From contig CAJXKO010000018.1 of assembly GCA_913055845.1 (NCBI GenBank), forward strand, positions 1 to 37,940: a stretch of DNA of 37,940 nucleotides, in the 5' to 3' direction. Shown here piece by piece: positions 6,988-15,261 of the stretch (position 1 is the first letter of the stretch; each line of letters opens with the position of its first letter). The notes beneath the pieces are model-generated. The model was not told the origin of the DNA, ran no database searches, and was given only the letters and a program-made list of their open reading frames with translations. The position numbers and the translations under genes were made by a program. This stretch comes from an uncultured Bacteroidota bacterium. GTDB taxonomy: Bacteria > Bacteroidota > Rhodothermia > Rhodothermales > Salinibacteraceae.

Positions 6988-8065
6988 ATAGGTCAGAGCC
7001 TTCCGGACCGGTGGCCCTTGAACTGGTGTTCTCCAGGGGGGCTTTTCCCGAGTCGCCGTCTTGGGCGACGGCCTCCCGAATTGCCTGAGCCGTTGTCTCC
7101 CCGCTTCCGACCCCTCGGCTGACATTGAGGATCTGCCCGCCGGGACCTACCAGAATGGCTGCCGGAAGCCCTCTAATGTCAAACCGGCCCCGTAGCCTCT
7201 TCTGCAGTTCGCTTCCCTTTGGTACGAAGGCGTGGTTCCATGGCATCTCCCACTTTTCGGACCGGAACTGTTTCACAGCCTGCCGGGTGTCCCGCAGTGC
7301 AACGCTGAGGATGGTAAAGTCCTCGCCCCCATGCTTCCGGTAGGCCTCGTGGAGATGAGGCATCGCCTGAATGCAGGGCCCGCACCACGTGCCCCAAAAA
7401 TCGATCAGGACGGTTTTGCCCTCAAAATCGCTCTCTGCAAAGGTCTCTGTCGAGTCCGAAAGCTTCGGAATCTGAAACTCCGGCAGCGTCTTTCCGGCCT
7501 CAATCTGGCTGTCAGGGGCAAAGAGACGCTTGGCCTGCTTGGCATAGGGGGACCCTTCATGCTCACTGGTGAGGTGCTGGTAAAACTGCTTTTGCGCCGT
7601 GTCGCGTCCGGCGGAGGAGGCGATCTGAAGGCCCCCGAAGAGAAATTCTGCCCGCACCTCTCGATCCGGGTGCTCGGTTCCCGCCTTTTGGAGAAACGCC
7701 AGCATCGAGTCGGCGCGCGTGTCGTTCGGGTAAGCAAGGCGGGCCGTCCGAAAGAACGCCTCGGCCACCCGGCCACGACCCGCCGAGCTGCGGTGCCGCG
7801 CCCAATGGCGCGAGGTCGGCCCCAGATCGGCTTGTAGAACCCGCCGCGCCTTCGCCGAATCGCCAGGCGCCAGGGCAATTCCGGCCACTTGAATCGTGTC
7901 CTGAGGCTGAGCGGTGGCCGAGTGCGCCCCTAGCCCTAGAAGCGTCAAACCGGCAGCCAGTAGCAGGGTGGCAAGTGTCGCGGAAGCAGGTGTCGCGGGG
8001 ACACGTGCCGTGGGGACGAGAGAGTTAGTGCCAAGCACTTCTGAGTCTATGCCGAAATTAGTCAT
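6986..8065 (-). CDS. TlpA-like thiol:disulfide oxidoreductase (secreted)
   Basis: This is a 359-residue protein. The first 53 residues hold an N-terminal stretch and a hydrophobic export signal (ATLATLLLAAGLTLLGLGAHSATAQ). Residues about 70-185 are a helical, TPR-like region (AEAFFRTARLAYPND..). From about 190 there is an AhpC/TSA-type thioredoxin domain: TLPEFQIPKLSDS, then VLIDFWGTWCGPCIQAMP with the redox pair C228/C231, and the cis-proline loop GLPAAIL (P301). TlpA-type proteins reduce disulfides in exported proteins or apo-cytochromes outside the cytoplasm. A helical domain followed by a C-terminal thioredoxin fold is typical of Bacteroidota. No partner gene is adjacent. The tail after 335 is polar and unconserved-looking. 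Confidence 0.9.
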   Translation of the reverse strand: MTNFGIDSEVLGTNSLVPTARVPATPASATLATLLLAAGLTLLGLGAHSATAQPQDTIQVAGIALAPGDSAKARRVLQADLGPTSRHWARHRSSAGRGRVAEAFFRTARLAYPNDTRADSMLAFLQKAGTEHPDREVRAEFLFGGLQIASSAGRDTAQKQFYQHLTSEHEGSPYAKQAKRLFAPDSQIEAGKTLPEFQIPKLSDSTETFAESDFEGKTVLIDFWGTWCGPCIQAMPHLHEAYRKHGGEDFTILSVALRDTRQAVKQFRSEKWEMPWNHAFVPKGSELQKRLRGRFDIRGLPAAILVGPGGQILNVSRGVGSGETTAQAIREAVAQDGDSGKAPLENTSSRATGPEGSDL

Positions 8066-8783
8066 GGCCGTGTTGGTCCACAGTTCAAAAGAGCCGACCC
8101 GGCAAGCATTTCTTCCTGTGGGGAGGTGACCCTCCAGGAAAACATCTTCCGCTGAAGCGTCAGATCAGATCGGCCGGTCGACCTACTGGTTCAGGCCCTG
8201 ATATAAACTGGAGAGCCAACGCGACGAGTCGCAAAGACGGCGCGCTAAGCTGACAGATGCAATCTTTTCCTCTCGAAGAGCAGGCTGTACCCGGCGCCTC
8301 CCCGGCAGTTCATTCCTTCAGGCCCCTGCCTGACTGTGGAGGCGAAGCGCACTCGCCAGCAACGAGAGAATCGGACGGTCCGTGGCTTGTCGCCTTTTGT
8401 TTCGCGAAGGCGAATCTCTCGATCCCGGAAGGAGAAATATCCTCATCCCTGACCTTCACGCGTGCGCTAACCCTGGCCCCAGTCTCCGGAAGTGCTCTCA
8501 TCATCAGGCGGGTCCGGCCGCTCCGCTCATAGTCTGAACTCAAAACGCCTCCTGCTCTTCCGAGGAGAGTCGCTCAGGCGCGCCATTGCCGGAGCGGCCC
8601 GGCGGGAAAAGCCCCCTCCCTCCTGGCTTCTTTGATGAGGTGGGCGGACTGGTTGTAGGAGTAATTGCCGTCGCGGAGCGAACGCGAGCCCGAAAGACCG
8701 TTCGTGTAGAACGCGAAGACTCCCCCGGCTTTGCCTCAGAGGGGTACTCTTCGAGCAGCCGGGGGCAGAAGCCGGAGAAGAGT
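8066..8783. other. Long gap without a convincing gene
   Basis: I find no supported gene in these 718 bases. A 77-codon minus-strand frame (8310-8543) has fairly ordinary composition but no recognisable domain or ribosome binding site. At about 8730-8770, CCCCCGGCT and AGCCGGGGG form a 9-bp stem with a 27-base loop just beyond the stop of the lipoprotein gene at 8784. No T-tract follows on either strand. Confidence 0.4.
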
Positions 8784-9746
8784 TCAATCGACGGTAAAGG
8801 TCTTCAGCATGCTCTTTCCATCGGGGTTAGGCACTTCAGCGATCCAGGCGTACTGCCCCGCTTCCAGATCCACAGTGAGATAGGTAGTCGAGCCGCCGGG
8901 CATGTCCTGGGCCCCTCCCAGGAACGTGGCCGGGGCCTCTCCGGCGAGACCGCCAGGAGCCGCCCAGTTCATCCACGCGCCCAGCGCGTCCATGTCCGTG
9001 CCGTCGCCGAGCCGGGCGAGATGGACGTCGTGACCCAGAAAGTGTGCGTAGGCCGTCTGGTCCGCAAAGGTGACCTCAACGGTGTGCTCGCCGGGTTCGC
9101 CGATGGCTCCGTCGACGGTAATTCCATCCTTACTGGAAACCGTCAACTGGAGAGAAGACTCCGGCGGCGCGCTTGCCCCGTTCGACGCGTCGGTCACCGT
9201 CAGTCCCTCGATCATTCCTTTGACCGAGTGGAAGGTCCCATCCTCCGTCTTGACGTAGCACTCGACCACGTACGTTCCCGGCTCCAGGTTCACCGTTGTC
9301 TCACTCGTCTCGTTCGACGAGGTAATCCCGGGACCGCCCACGAACGCTACGTCGGAGTACCAGGCGGGCAGCTCGAAGCCGGCATCCGGGAAGCTGGGAT
9401 TTTCCCCGTTGATGTCGTCCATGACGTTCTGGAAGACCGGTACCACCTCGGCCTTGCTGTCTTCGACCGTCTTTTGGTCGCCGTCAACGGTTGGCATTTT
9501 CTCCAGGATGAGGAAGTGGGGTTGGTGCCCCTGATTGTCGAACCGGAAAGTCGTCCACCCAGAGGGCACCTCGTCGGTGGCAAGATCGAACAGGTGCTCG
9601 CCGGCTTCATGGTCGTGTACGGCGCTCACCTCGACTACGTCCGGCCCCTCGGGCTGGGCCGGTTGGTTGCTGCCACTGCTGTCGCACCCAGTGAGAACGA
9701 GGCCAAATGCAACTGCGAGCGTGAATAGGACATTTAACTTGGGCAT
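8784..9746 (-). CDS. Two-domain cupredoxin-like lipoprotein (paralogue 1)
   Basis: This is a 320-residue exported lipoprotein with lipidated Cys at 21 (GLVLTGC) and a short polar linker. Domain 1 (about 36-186) has the cupredoxin pattern: SGWTTFRFDNQGHQPHF with candidate ligand His74/77, then GTYVVEC with C163, H173 and M178 (C-x9-H-x4-M), a complete type-1-copper-like ligand set. Domain 2 (about 198-320) repeats the fold (HTVEVTF..HLARL..FLGG..TVDLEAGQYAWI) but lacks the Cys and His. It probably carries electrons or copper in the envelope, but this is inferred from motif spacing. It is divergent from the first ECF sigma gene, 209 bases away. Four relatives lie at 18449-22590. The ATG at 9746 is chosen because it starts the signal peptide. 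Confidence 0.8.
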   Translation of the reverse strand: MPKLNVLFTLAVAFGLVLTGCDSSGSNQPAQPEGPDVVEVSAVHDHEAGEHLFDLATDEVPSGWTTFRFDNQGHQPHFLILEKMPTVDGDQKTVEDSKAEVVPVFQNVMDDINGENPSFPDAGFELPAWYSDVAFVGGPGITSSNETSETTVNLEPGTYVVECYVKTEDGTFHSVKGMIEGLTVTDASNGASAPPESSLQLTVSSKDGITVDGAIGEPGEHTVEVTFADQTAYAHFLGHDVHLARLGDGTDMDALGAWMNWAAPGGLAGEAPATFLGGAQDMPGGSTTYLTVDLEAGQYAWIAEVPNPDGKSMLKTFTVD

Positions 9747-9867
9747 AACAATCGTCGTATTATTGCATTGGAGTTGAAGGAAAGAAGCAAGGAATAGAGA
9801 AGGCCCGGCCTGCGAAGAGGCTTCCCAGACGAGAAGCGCGCCGCCGACCAGTGCCTCCTCACCTCTG

Positions 9868-9898
9868 GACCACACCAGATCGGGCACAATCTTCTCAC
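9868..9898 (+). promoter_or_regulatory. Bipartite promoter-like motif, shared by both ECF sigma genes
   Basis: GACCACAC (9868-9875), 14 bases, then TCTTCTCAC (9890-9898), ending 57 bases before the sigma factor ATG. The same two blocks with a 13-base spacer end 59 bases before the second sigma gene (23436-23465). The spacing fits the -35/-10 of an ECF-type promoter, and autoregulation is a reasonable guess. A CT-rich leader follows in both. Confidence 0.5.
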
Positions 9899-9955
9899 GA
9901 TGGACTCCGGATCTTCTTGTCTTCTTCTTTTCTTCAACTAGGAGGTGTAGTTGCC

Positions 9956-10582
9956 ATGACCGATTCCTCTCCGGAGCGCGTCACGACGCTGCTCGCCCGT
10001 CTCCGCGAGGGAAAGGACGAGGCGGCGGGCGATCTCTTTGAGCAGGTGTACACCGAACTGCGACGGCGGGCCCACGGGCAACGGAAGCACTGGAAGGGAA
10101 ATCCGTCGCTCCGGACCACGGCGCTGGCGCACGAGGCCTACCTCAAGCTTATAAGCCCCGAGGAGCAATCGTGGGAGAACCGGTCGCACTTCTTCGCCGT
10201 GGCGGCTAAGGCGATGCGCCAGGTTCTCATAAATGAGGCGCGGCGAAAGCGCGCCCAAAAGCGGGGTGGCGACGCGCCGGTCCTGTCACTGGAGGAGCTC
10301 CGCGAGGAACTGGGCCGGGATGTGGCCCTGACCGAGGAGCGGGCCGAGGTGCTGGTGGTGTTGGAAGAGGCCCTCGGGCAGTTGGAGGCAGAGCGACCGC
10401 GGGCGGCCCGGGTGGTGGAGTGCCGCTTTTTCGGGGGGATGACGATCGAGGAGACCGCTGAGGCGCTCGGGGTGTCCGGATCGACGGTGAGCCGCGACTG
10501 GAAGATGGCTCAGGCGTGGCTCTATCGGGAGATGAAGCAAATCCGAGGCGAGCAAGTGTCGGACGGCGACGATTCTTCGTAG
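9956..10582 (+). CDS. ECF sigma factor, kinase-associated type (module 1)
   Basis: This is a 208-residue sigma-70-family factor of the subgroup modelled as TIGR02999. Region 2 includes DLFEQVYTELRRRAH, SLRTTALAHEAYLKL and SHFFAVAAKAMRQVLINEARRK. Region 4 is MTIEETAEALGVSGSTVSRDWK. It should direct RNA polymerase to a small regulon. The start is fixed by a textbook ribosome binding site AGGAGGTG (9940-9947), eight bases before the ATG at 9956. The stop is one base from the start of the Ser/Thr kinase gene, and no anti-sigma gene is present. In related systems (for example Vibrio EcfP/PknT) a kinase activates the ECF factor by phosphorylation, and the layout here suggests the same logic. Its paralogue is at 23525. 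Confidence 0.93.
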   Translation: MTDSSPERVTTLLARLREGKDEAAGDLFEQVYTELRRRAHGQRKHWKGNPSLRTTALAHEAYLKLISPEEQSWENRSHFFAVAAKAMRQVLINEARRKRAQKRGGDAPVLSLEELREELGRDVALTEERAEVLVVLEEALGQLEAERPRAARVVECRFFGGMTIEETAEALGVSGSTVSRDWKMAQAWLYREMKQIRGEQVSDGDDSS

Positions 10583-10583
10583 C

Positions 10584-13196
10584 ATGAGCTCTCCGGAGAA
10601 AGATGTCCGGCCGAAGAACATCCATCTCATGAAGAGCACGGGATATGCCATGACCGGTGAGCAGTGGGATCGGGTCGGGGGCATCTTCGAGGAGGCCCTG
10701 GCCTGCCCCGCGAGCGAGCGTGCCAGCTTCCTCAAGGAATCCTGCGGCGATCCGGCCGTCCGTCGAGAAGTGGCCTCGCTCTTGAAAACCGCCGACGAGG
10801 CGGAGGAGCTGTTCGACCAACTGATACCGGTGGTGCGGGAGCACCGAAGACCGCAGAAGGCTGGGTGGGGGACGAGAACCAAGAACGACCCGCTGGACCT
10901 AGAGGGCACGGAGGTCGGCCGCTACGCGGTCGAGAAGCATCTCGGGGGCGGGGGCATGGGCATCGTGTACCGGGCCCGCGACACTGAACTCGACCGTCCG
11001 GTGGCACTCAAGTTTTTGCCGCCCCATCTCGCGGCCCATCCGGAAGCCGAGGAGCGCTTTCTCCGGGAAGCGAAGGCGGCCGCGGCGCTCGATCACCCGA
11101 ATATTGCCACCATCCACGAGATCGGGGAGACGGAGGCCGGGCGCCGCTTTATCGCGATGGCCTACTACGAGGGCGAAACCCTCAAGGAGAAGATGGCCTC
11201 CGAGGCCCCGCTGCCGCTGGAGGAGGCCCTGGAGTATGCCGCCCAAATCGCCGAGGGGCTTGCGCGAGCCCACGACGCCGGCATCGTGCACCGCGACGTG
11301 AAGCCCGCGAACGTGATGGTGACGGAGAGCGGCGGCGTGAAGCTGGTGGATTTCGGGCTGGCCCGTGTGGCGGATCAGTCGCGGCTGACCGAACCGGGCC
11401 GTCAGCTGGGCACGGCCGCCTATATGAGCCCGGAGCAGGCCGAGGGAGACGAGGTCGACGCCCGGACGGACGTATGGGCCCTGGGCGTTCTGCTTTACGA
11501 GATGCTTGCGGGCGAGCGGCCGTTTTGCGGGGAGCGGAAAGCGGCTGTTCTCCATTCGATTTTGCATGAGGAGCCGACGCCCCTGCATGAGCACCGAAGC
11601 GAGGTGCCGGCGGCCCTGGCGCAGATCGTCATGCGCTGCCTGCAGAAGGCCCCGGAGCAGCGGTACGAGTCGGCCGGAGAGCTGCTCGACGATCTGCGCG
11701 CCGTACGGAGCGGCGAGGCCCCGCCTCACGCCGAGGCCCCAGCGACGGACGACGCAGACCCGCAGGATCGGTCCATCGCCGTGTTGCCGTTCGACACCAT
11801 CGGCGCCACGGAGGCCACGGCCTTCACCGACGGCATCCACGGCGACCTGCTGACGCAACTCTCCAGCCTGTCCGGATTTCAGGTCATCTCGCGCACCTCG
11901 GTCCGCCAGTACCGTGACTCCGAAAAGCCGGTCCGAGAAATCGCCCGGGAATTGGACGTACAGTGGATCCTGGAGGGCGAAATCCAGGAAGCCGGCGGCC
12001 AGGTGCAGGTCAACACCCGACTGATAAATGCCCAGGCGGACCAGCAGGTGTGGGCGCGGGACTACCGGCGCGACCTCACCGCGGAGAACCTCTTCGACAT
12101 CCAGGGCGAGCTCACGGAGGAAATCGCACATTCCCTGAAGGCCGAGCTGACGCCGGAGGAAAAACGGCAGGTTGAGCATCGCCCGACCGAGAATTTGGCC
12201 GCGTACCGCCTCTGCGCGCAGGGCCGGAAGCACCTGGATCAGCGCACCGAAGACGGGATTCGCCGAGCGTTTGACTGCTTCCAGCGCGCCATCGAGCAGG
12301 ACTCGGAGTACGCACTGGCCTGGGCCGGGCTCACCGACGCGCTCTCCCTGTTTGCGTTCTACGGATTCACGCCGCCCGACGACGCGCCCGATCCGATGGA
12401 CACGGCCCAGCGCGCCGTGGACCTCGATCCCAAGCTTGGGGAGGCGCGCACCGCGCTCGGCATTCAGCACGCCATCCGCCACGAAGGTCCCGCGGCGCTC
12501 CGGGAGCTCACCCGCGCCGTGGAGTTGGCGCCCAGCTACGCCGAGGCGCACATCTGGCTCACCTGGGTTTCGGTGTGTCTGGGTCGTCCAGAGATGGGAC
12601 TTCCCCCGGCCAAGCGGGCCGTCGAGCTCAATCCGCTGGCGCCGGCCATCCGCGTGTACCTCGCCGAAAATTATCTGGCGAACAACAACCCGGACGACGC
12701 GCTTCGCGAAGCCCGACGCGCCCGCGAAATCCAGCCGGAGTACGGACTCACGCACTTTATGGAGGGACTCGTCCTGCACCACAAGGGACGGTCCGTCGCT
12801 GCGGCCTCCTCGCTACAGCGGGCGCAGTCTCTGGTGTCGTCCCGAGGAACGCCGACGCACGCCGAAATCCAGGCCGCCCTTGCCGTCACGCACGCCGCCG
12901 CCGGGGACGCCCCGCAAGCCCGCGAGCACCTCCGTCAGATTGACGAGGCGACCGCGCCGTTCTCTGCTGGTCTTGCGCAGGCGGCGCTCGGCAACGTCGA
13001 CGCGGCCGTCGAGGCATTCGAGCGGGTGGACAACTGGGGATCCCCTGAGACCGAGCACCTCCGCTACTTCTTCCCCGACGTGCTCGGGCCCCTTCGCGAC
13101 GACCCGCGCTACGAGGCGCTGATCCGCGGGGTCAACCAAGCGTGGGGGCTGGAGCCGGACGGAGGCCTGCCCGAAAAACGCTCGCCGACCAAGTAG
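10584..13196 (+). CDS. Ser/Thr protein kinase with TolB-like and TPR regions, soluble (module 1)
   Basis: This 870-residue protein is translated immediately after the sigma gene. Residues about 23-85 form a helical N-terminal segment usual in this family. The Hanks-type kinase domain (about 112-375) has the Gly loop GGGGMG (121-126), Lys143, catalytic HRDVKPAN (236-243), DFG (256-258) and SPE (282-284), so it should be active. After a short linker, RSIAVLPF (397-404) begins a TolB-like domain containing FTDGIHGDLLTQLS. TPR repeats (for example AYALAWAGL-, AEAHIWLTW-type units) run to the C-terminus. No membrane helix separates kinase and sensor parts, unlike the paralogue at 24224, so it is predicted cytoplasmic. 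An internal ATG at 10650 is a plausible alternative start. The likely target is the adjacent sigma factor. Confidence 0.92.
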   Translation: MSSPEKDVRPKNIHLMKSTGYAMTGEQWDRVGGIFEEALACPASERASFLKESCGDPAVRREVASLLKTADEAEELFDQLIPVVREHRRPQKAGWGTRTKNDPLDLEGTEVGRYAVEKHLGGGGMGIVYRARDTELDRPVALKFLPPHLAAHPEAEERFLREAKAAAALDHPNIATIHEIGETEAGRRFIAMAYYEGETLKEKMASEAPLPLEEALEYAAQIAEGLARAHDAGIVHRDVKPANVMVTESGGVKLVDFGLARVADQSRLTEPGRQLGTAAYMSPEQAEGDEVDARTDVWALGVLLYEMLAGERPFCGERKAAVLHSILHEEPTPLHEHRSEVPAALAQIVMRCLQKAPEQRYESAGELLDDLRAVRSGEAPPHAEAPATDDADPQDRSIAVLPFDTIGATEATAFTDGIHGDLLTQLSSLSGFQVISRTSVRQYRDSEKPVREIARELDVQWILEGEIQEAGGQVQVNTRLINAQADQQVWARDYRRDLTAENLFDIQGELTEEIAHSLKAELTPEEKRQVEHRPTENLAAYRLCAQGRKHLDQRTEDGIRRAFDCFQRAIEQDSEYALAWAGLTDALSLFAFYGFTPPDDAPDPMDTAQRAVDLDPKLGEARTALGIQHAIRHEGPAALRELTRAVELAPSYAEAHIWLTWVSVCLGRPEMGLPPAKRAVELNPLAPAIRVYLAENYLANNNPDDALREARRAREIQPEYGLTHFMEGLVLHHKGRSVAAASSLQRAQSLVSSRGTPTHAEIQAALAVTHAAAGDAPQAREHLRQIDEATAPFSAGLAQAALGNVDAAVEAFERVDNWGSPETEHLRYFFPDVLGPLRDDPRYEALIRGVNQAWGLEPDGGLPEKRSPTK

Positions 13197-13224
13197 TCCT
13201 TGGCGAATCGGGCTTGTCTGCGCG

Positions 13225-15060
13225 TCAGGGCACGTTCTCCGACCGCACCGGGAGCACGAGCTTGCTCGGACGGTCGGGGCCGAGGTGCAGCTTTACGGTG
13301 GCCATCTGGGCATCCTCGACGGACTCCTGCATCACCGGACCTCCGGAGTTGTAGTTCTTCTGCCACGCCGGATCGTTGAGCGGAGCGATGACGAGACGGA
13401 TGCGGCTGCCCGCCTGAATCCGGCGCGCGGTCCACCAGAACGTGTCGAACCGGTAGCGCTCGACGCGGCCGGGCTCGGCGAGGGCCGTCGTGTCGACGCC
13501 GTGGCGGTGGCGGGCACGGAGGTGCGTGTTGCCGAGGTAGATCGTCTTCCCGGTGGGCCGGACCTCGTAGACCCAGGCGGCGAGGTCGGTGTCCGGCACG
13601 TCGAGCTCGATCCAGGCGTCGAGGCGCATCTGACCCGCCAGTTCGAAGGACTGCTCTACGGGCGGGCTGTGATAGATCAGCTTAGGTCCCTCCAGAAACG
13701 CCGCACCCGGGGCAGTGAGGCTGCGCTGCATGGACTGTAGCGTCGCAAGGTCCGCCGTGTCGCGGGGGTTGTAGACGTACCGGTCGGTGTCACTCGACGC
13801 AGGCGCCTGCGGCGTGAGCTGCCCGGCGTCGAAGGGATCACTCGGGTTGGTGTCCGGCGATTGGAGGTAGAATGTCCGCGACGTGTCGGCGACCGCCTCC
13901 AGCGACGGCGCGGTCCGCCACCGGCCGGCGCCCATCACGTAGTAGACGACGCGATCCTTCAGCATCGGCGGCTTCGCGCCGTCTCGCAGTGTCCAGTCGT
14001 ACCACTGCCGGTGGAGGCGATTCATGTCGATCGCGGCGGTGTCGGCAAAGGTGAGGCCGCGGAGCTCCGTCGCCGGATCGCGCGTCCCGCCGTGGCTCCA
14101 GGGGCCCATCAGCAGGTAGTGCTGCTCGGTTCCTCGCTCAATGCCGTGCTGCATGTGCCTCCGGTAGTGGCGCAGCGCCCCCGGCTGGTCGGCGTCGAAG
14201 TGGCCGGTCACGGTGAGGAGGGGCTGATCCAGCGCGCGGTAGTCGGCCGAATCGGAACTTAGGGCCCGCCAGTGGTCGTCGAAATAGGGATGTTCGATCC
14301 ACTGCTCGAAGGTCTCCTGGGCCCGGAGCGACAGCCCGGCGATCTCGTCCAACGCCGAAAAGGGGCGGCCCGACGTGTGGAGCTCCCGGAACGCCTGCTG
14401 CCAGTAGCGACCGTCCCGAAACAGGGACTGCTGGGAGGCGCGTCCCTGGGTGAAGGTGAGCCACCGGGCGATGTAGGTCGGGACAATGCCGTGATAGACG
14501 GGGACATCCTCGCCCGGGTACAAGGCTGCGGTCGGCACCGCCGTGCGGAGGGGATCCGGGTCCTCCCCAAGCACCTGCCACTGGACCATCCCGCGGTACG
14601 ACCCGCCACGCATCCCCACCTGCCCATTGCTCCAGGACTGATTGGCAATCCACCGGACCACCTCGGCCCCATCCGCGCCGTCCCCGACCATCGGCCGAAA
14701 CGTGCCCTCCGATGCCCCGCGGCCCCGCACGTCGACGTTGAGGTACGCGTAGCCACGGGGGGCGAAGTACCGCCCGTACTCGTGCGCGTCGTCAACGGTG
14801 TAGGGCGTCATCGACAGGATCGTCGGGCGGGCGCTATCCGATGCCGGACGGTAGAGACGACCGTGGAGCTCGGTGCCGTCGCCGACCGGGATCATCAGGT
14901 CGGTGATGGTGATGGAGGCGGCCTTCGACGCCGACCGCTGTGCGTCGGCCGATCGGGAAACGAGAAGCGCTCCCACCAGCAAGCCGGCGAGTGCGACGAC
15001 GAGCGCGGCACGCAACGGGCGATTGAAGTGAGGGGAATGGTCGGTTGAGGTTACTCGCAT
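13225..15060 (-). CDS. CocE/NonD-family serine hydrolase, secreted
   Basis: This is a 611-residue exported alpha/beta hydrolase of the X-Pro dipeptidyl peptidase/cocaine esterase type (S15). The signal peptide at 18-41 (RAALVVALAGLLVGALLVSRSADAQ) is followed by the family start MIPVGDGTELHGRLYRPA, NVDVRGRGASEG and the nucleophile elbow GGSYRGM (Ser154). The C-terminal jelly-roll binding domain follows (from about residue 380, ending near EPGRVERYRFD..). Members hydrolyse acyl esters or amides, and the substrate here is unknown. The ATG at 15060 is used, since a TTG at 15093 adds nothing useful. It shares its signal-peptide segment with the next two upstream genes. It converges with the kinase gene, with only 28 bases between stops. 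Confidence 0.88.
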   Translation of the reverse strand: MRVTSTDHSPHFNRPLRAALVVALAGLLVGALLVSRSADAQRSASKAASITITDLMIPVGDGTELHGRLYRPASDSARPTILSMTPYTVDDAHEYGRYFAPRGYAYLNVDVRGRGASEGTFRPMVGDGADGAEVVRWIANQSWSNGQVGMRGGSYRGMVQWQVLGEDPDPLRTAVPTAALYPGEDVPVYHGIVPTYIARWLTFTQGRASQQSLFRDGRYWQQAFRELHTSGRPFSALDEIAGLSLRAQETFEQWIEHPYFDDHWRALSSDSADYRALDQPLLTVTGHFDADQPGALRHYRRHMQHGIERGTEQHYLLMGPWSHGGTRDPATELRGLTFADTAAIDMNRLHRQWYDWTLRDGAKPPMLKDRVVYYVMGAGRWRTAPSLEAVADTSRTFYLQSPDTNPSDPFDAGQLTPQAPASSDTDRYVYNPRDTADLATLQSMQRSLTAPGAAFLEGPKLIYHSPPVEQSFELAGQMRLDAWIELDVPDTDLAAWVYEVRPTGKTIYLGNTHLRARHRHGVDTTALAEPGRVERYRFDTFWWTARRIQAGSRIRLVIAPLNDPAWQKNYNSGGPVMQESVEDAQMATVKLHLGPDRPSKLVLPVRSENVP

Positions 15061-15154
15061 GGGTTCGGGGGACTTGGGTGTGAGCGAAACCAAGGATTCG
15101 GACGGCGTCGGTCGGGATGGCGACCCGACCGAAGTTGGGACGCGCGGGAGCGGC

Positions 15155-15240
15155 CTATCCGCTCAGTTCCCACTCGAATCGCTCCGCGTCTTCATCGCGG
15201 GCCTCCTGCAGCACGAATCCCGTCAGCAGGAGGACAGACA
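15155..15240 (-). pseudogene. C-terminal remnant of a small membrane protein (relative of 18120-18389)
   Basis: Minus-strand translation gives VLLLTGFVLQEARDEDAE followed by RFEWELSG and TAG. It matches LLLLTGLVLQEARDEDAE near the C-terminus of the intact protein at 18120-18389. DNA between 15160 and 15230 is correspondingly similar. The N-terminal two thirds (DLFW..ALSPL) are missing and there is no start codon. It sits between the hydrolase gene ending at 15262 and the one starting at 15060. It is a decayed copy left by duplication. Confidence 0.7.
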
Positions 15241-15261
15241 GAGAGGGACGGGTCGCTTTCC

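Noticed and set aside
8310-8543. 77-codon minus-strand frame of ordinary composition
   Set aside because: No domain, no ribosome binding site, and an overlapping alternative frame is equally open. Not enough to call a gene.
10899-12782. 627-codon minus-strand frame opposite the first kinase, and similar long frames opposite the GH15 gene (2302-3921), the second kinase (24470-26347) and the oxidoreductase (29256-30752)
   Set aside because: They are antisense shadows of well-supported genes in GC-rich DNA: rich in Arg, Gly, His and Leu, with no domain or export signal.
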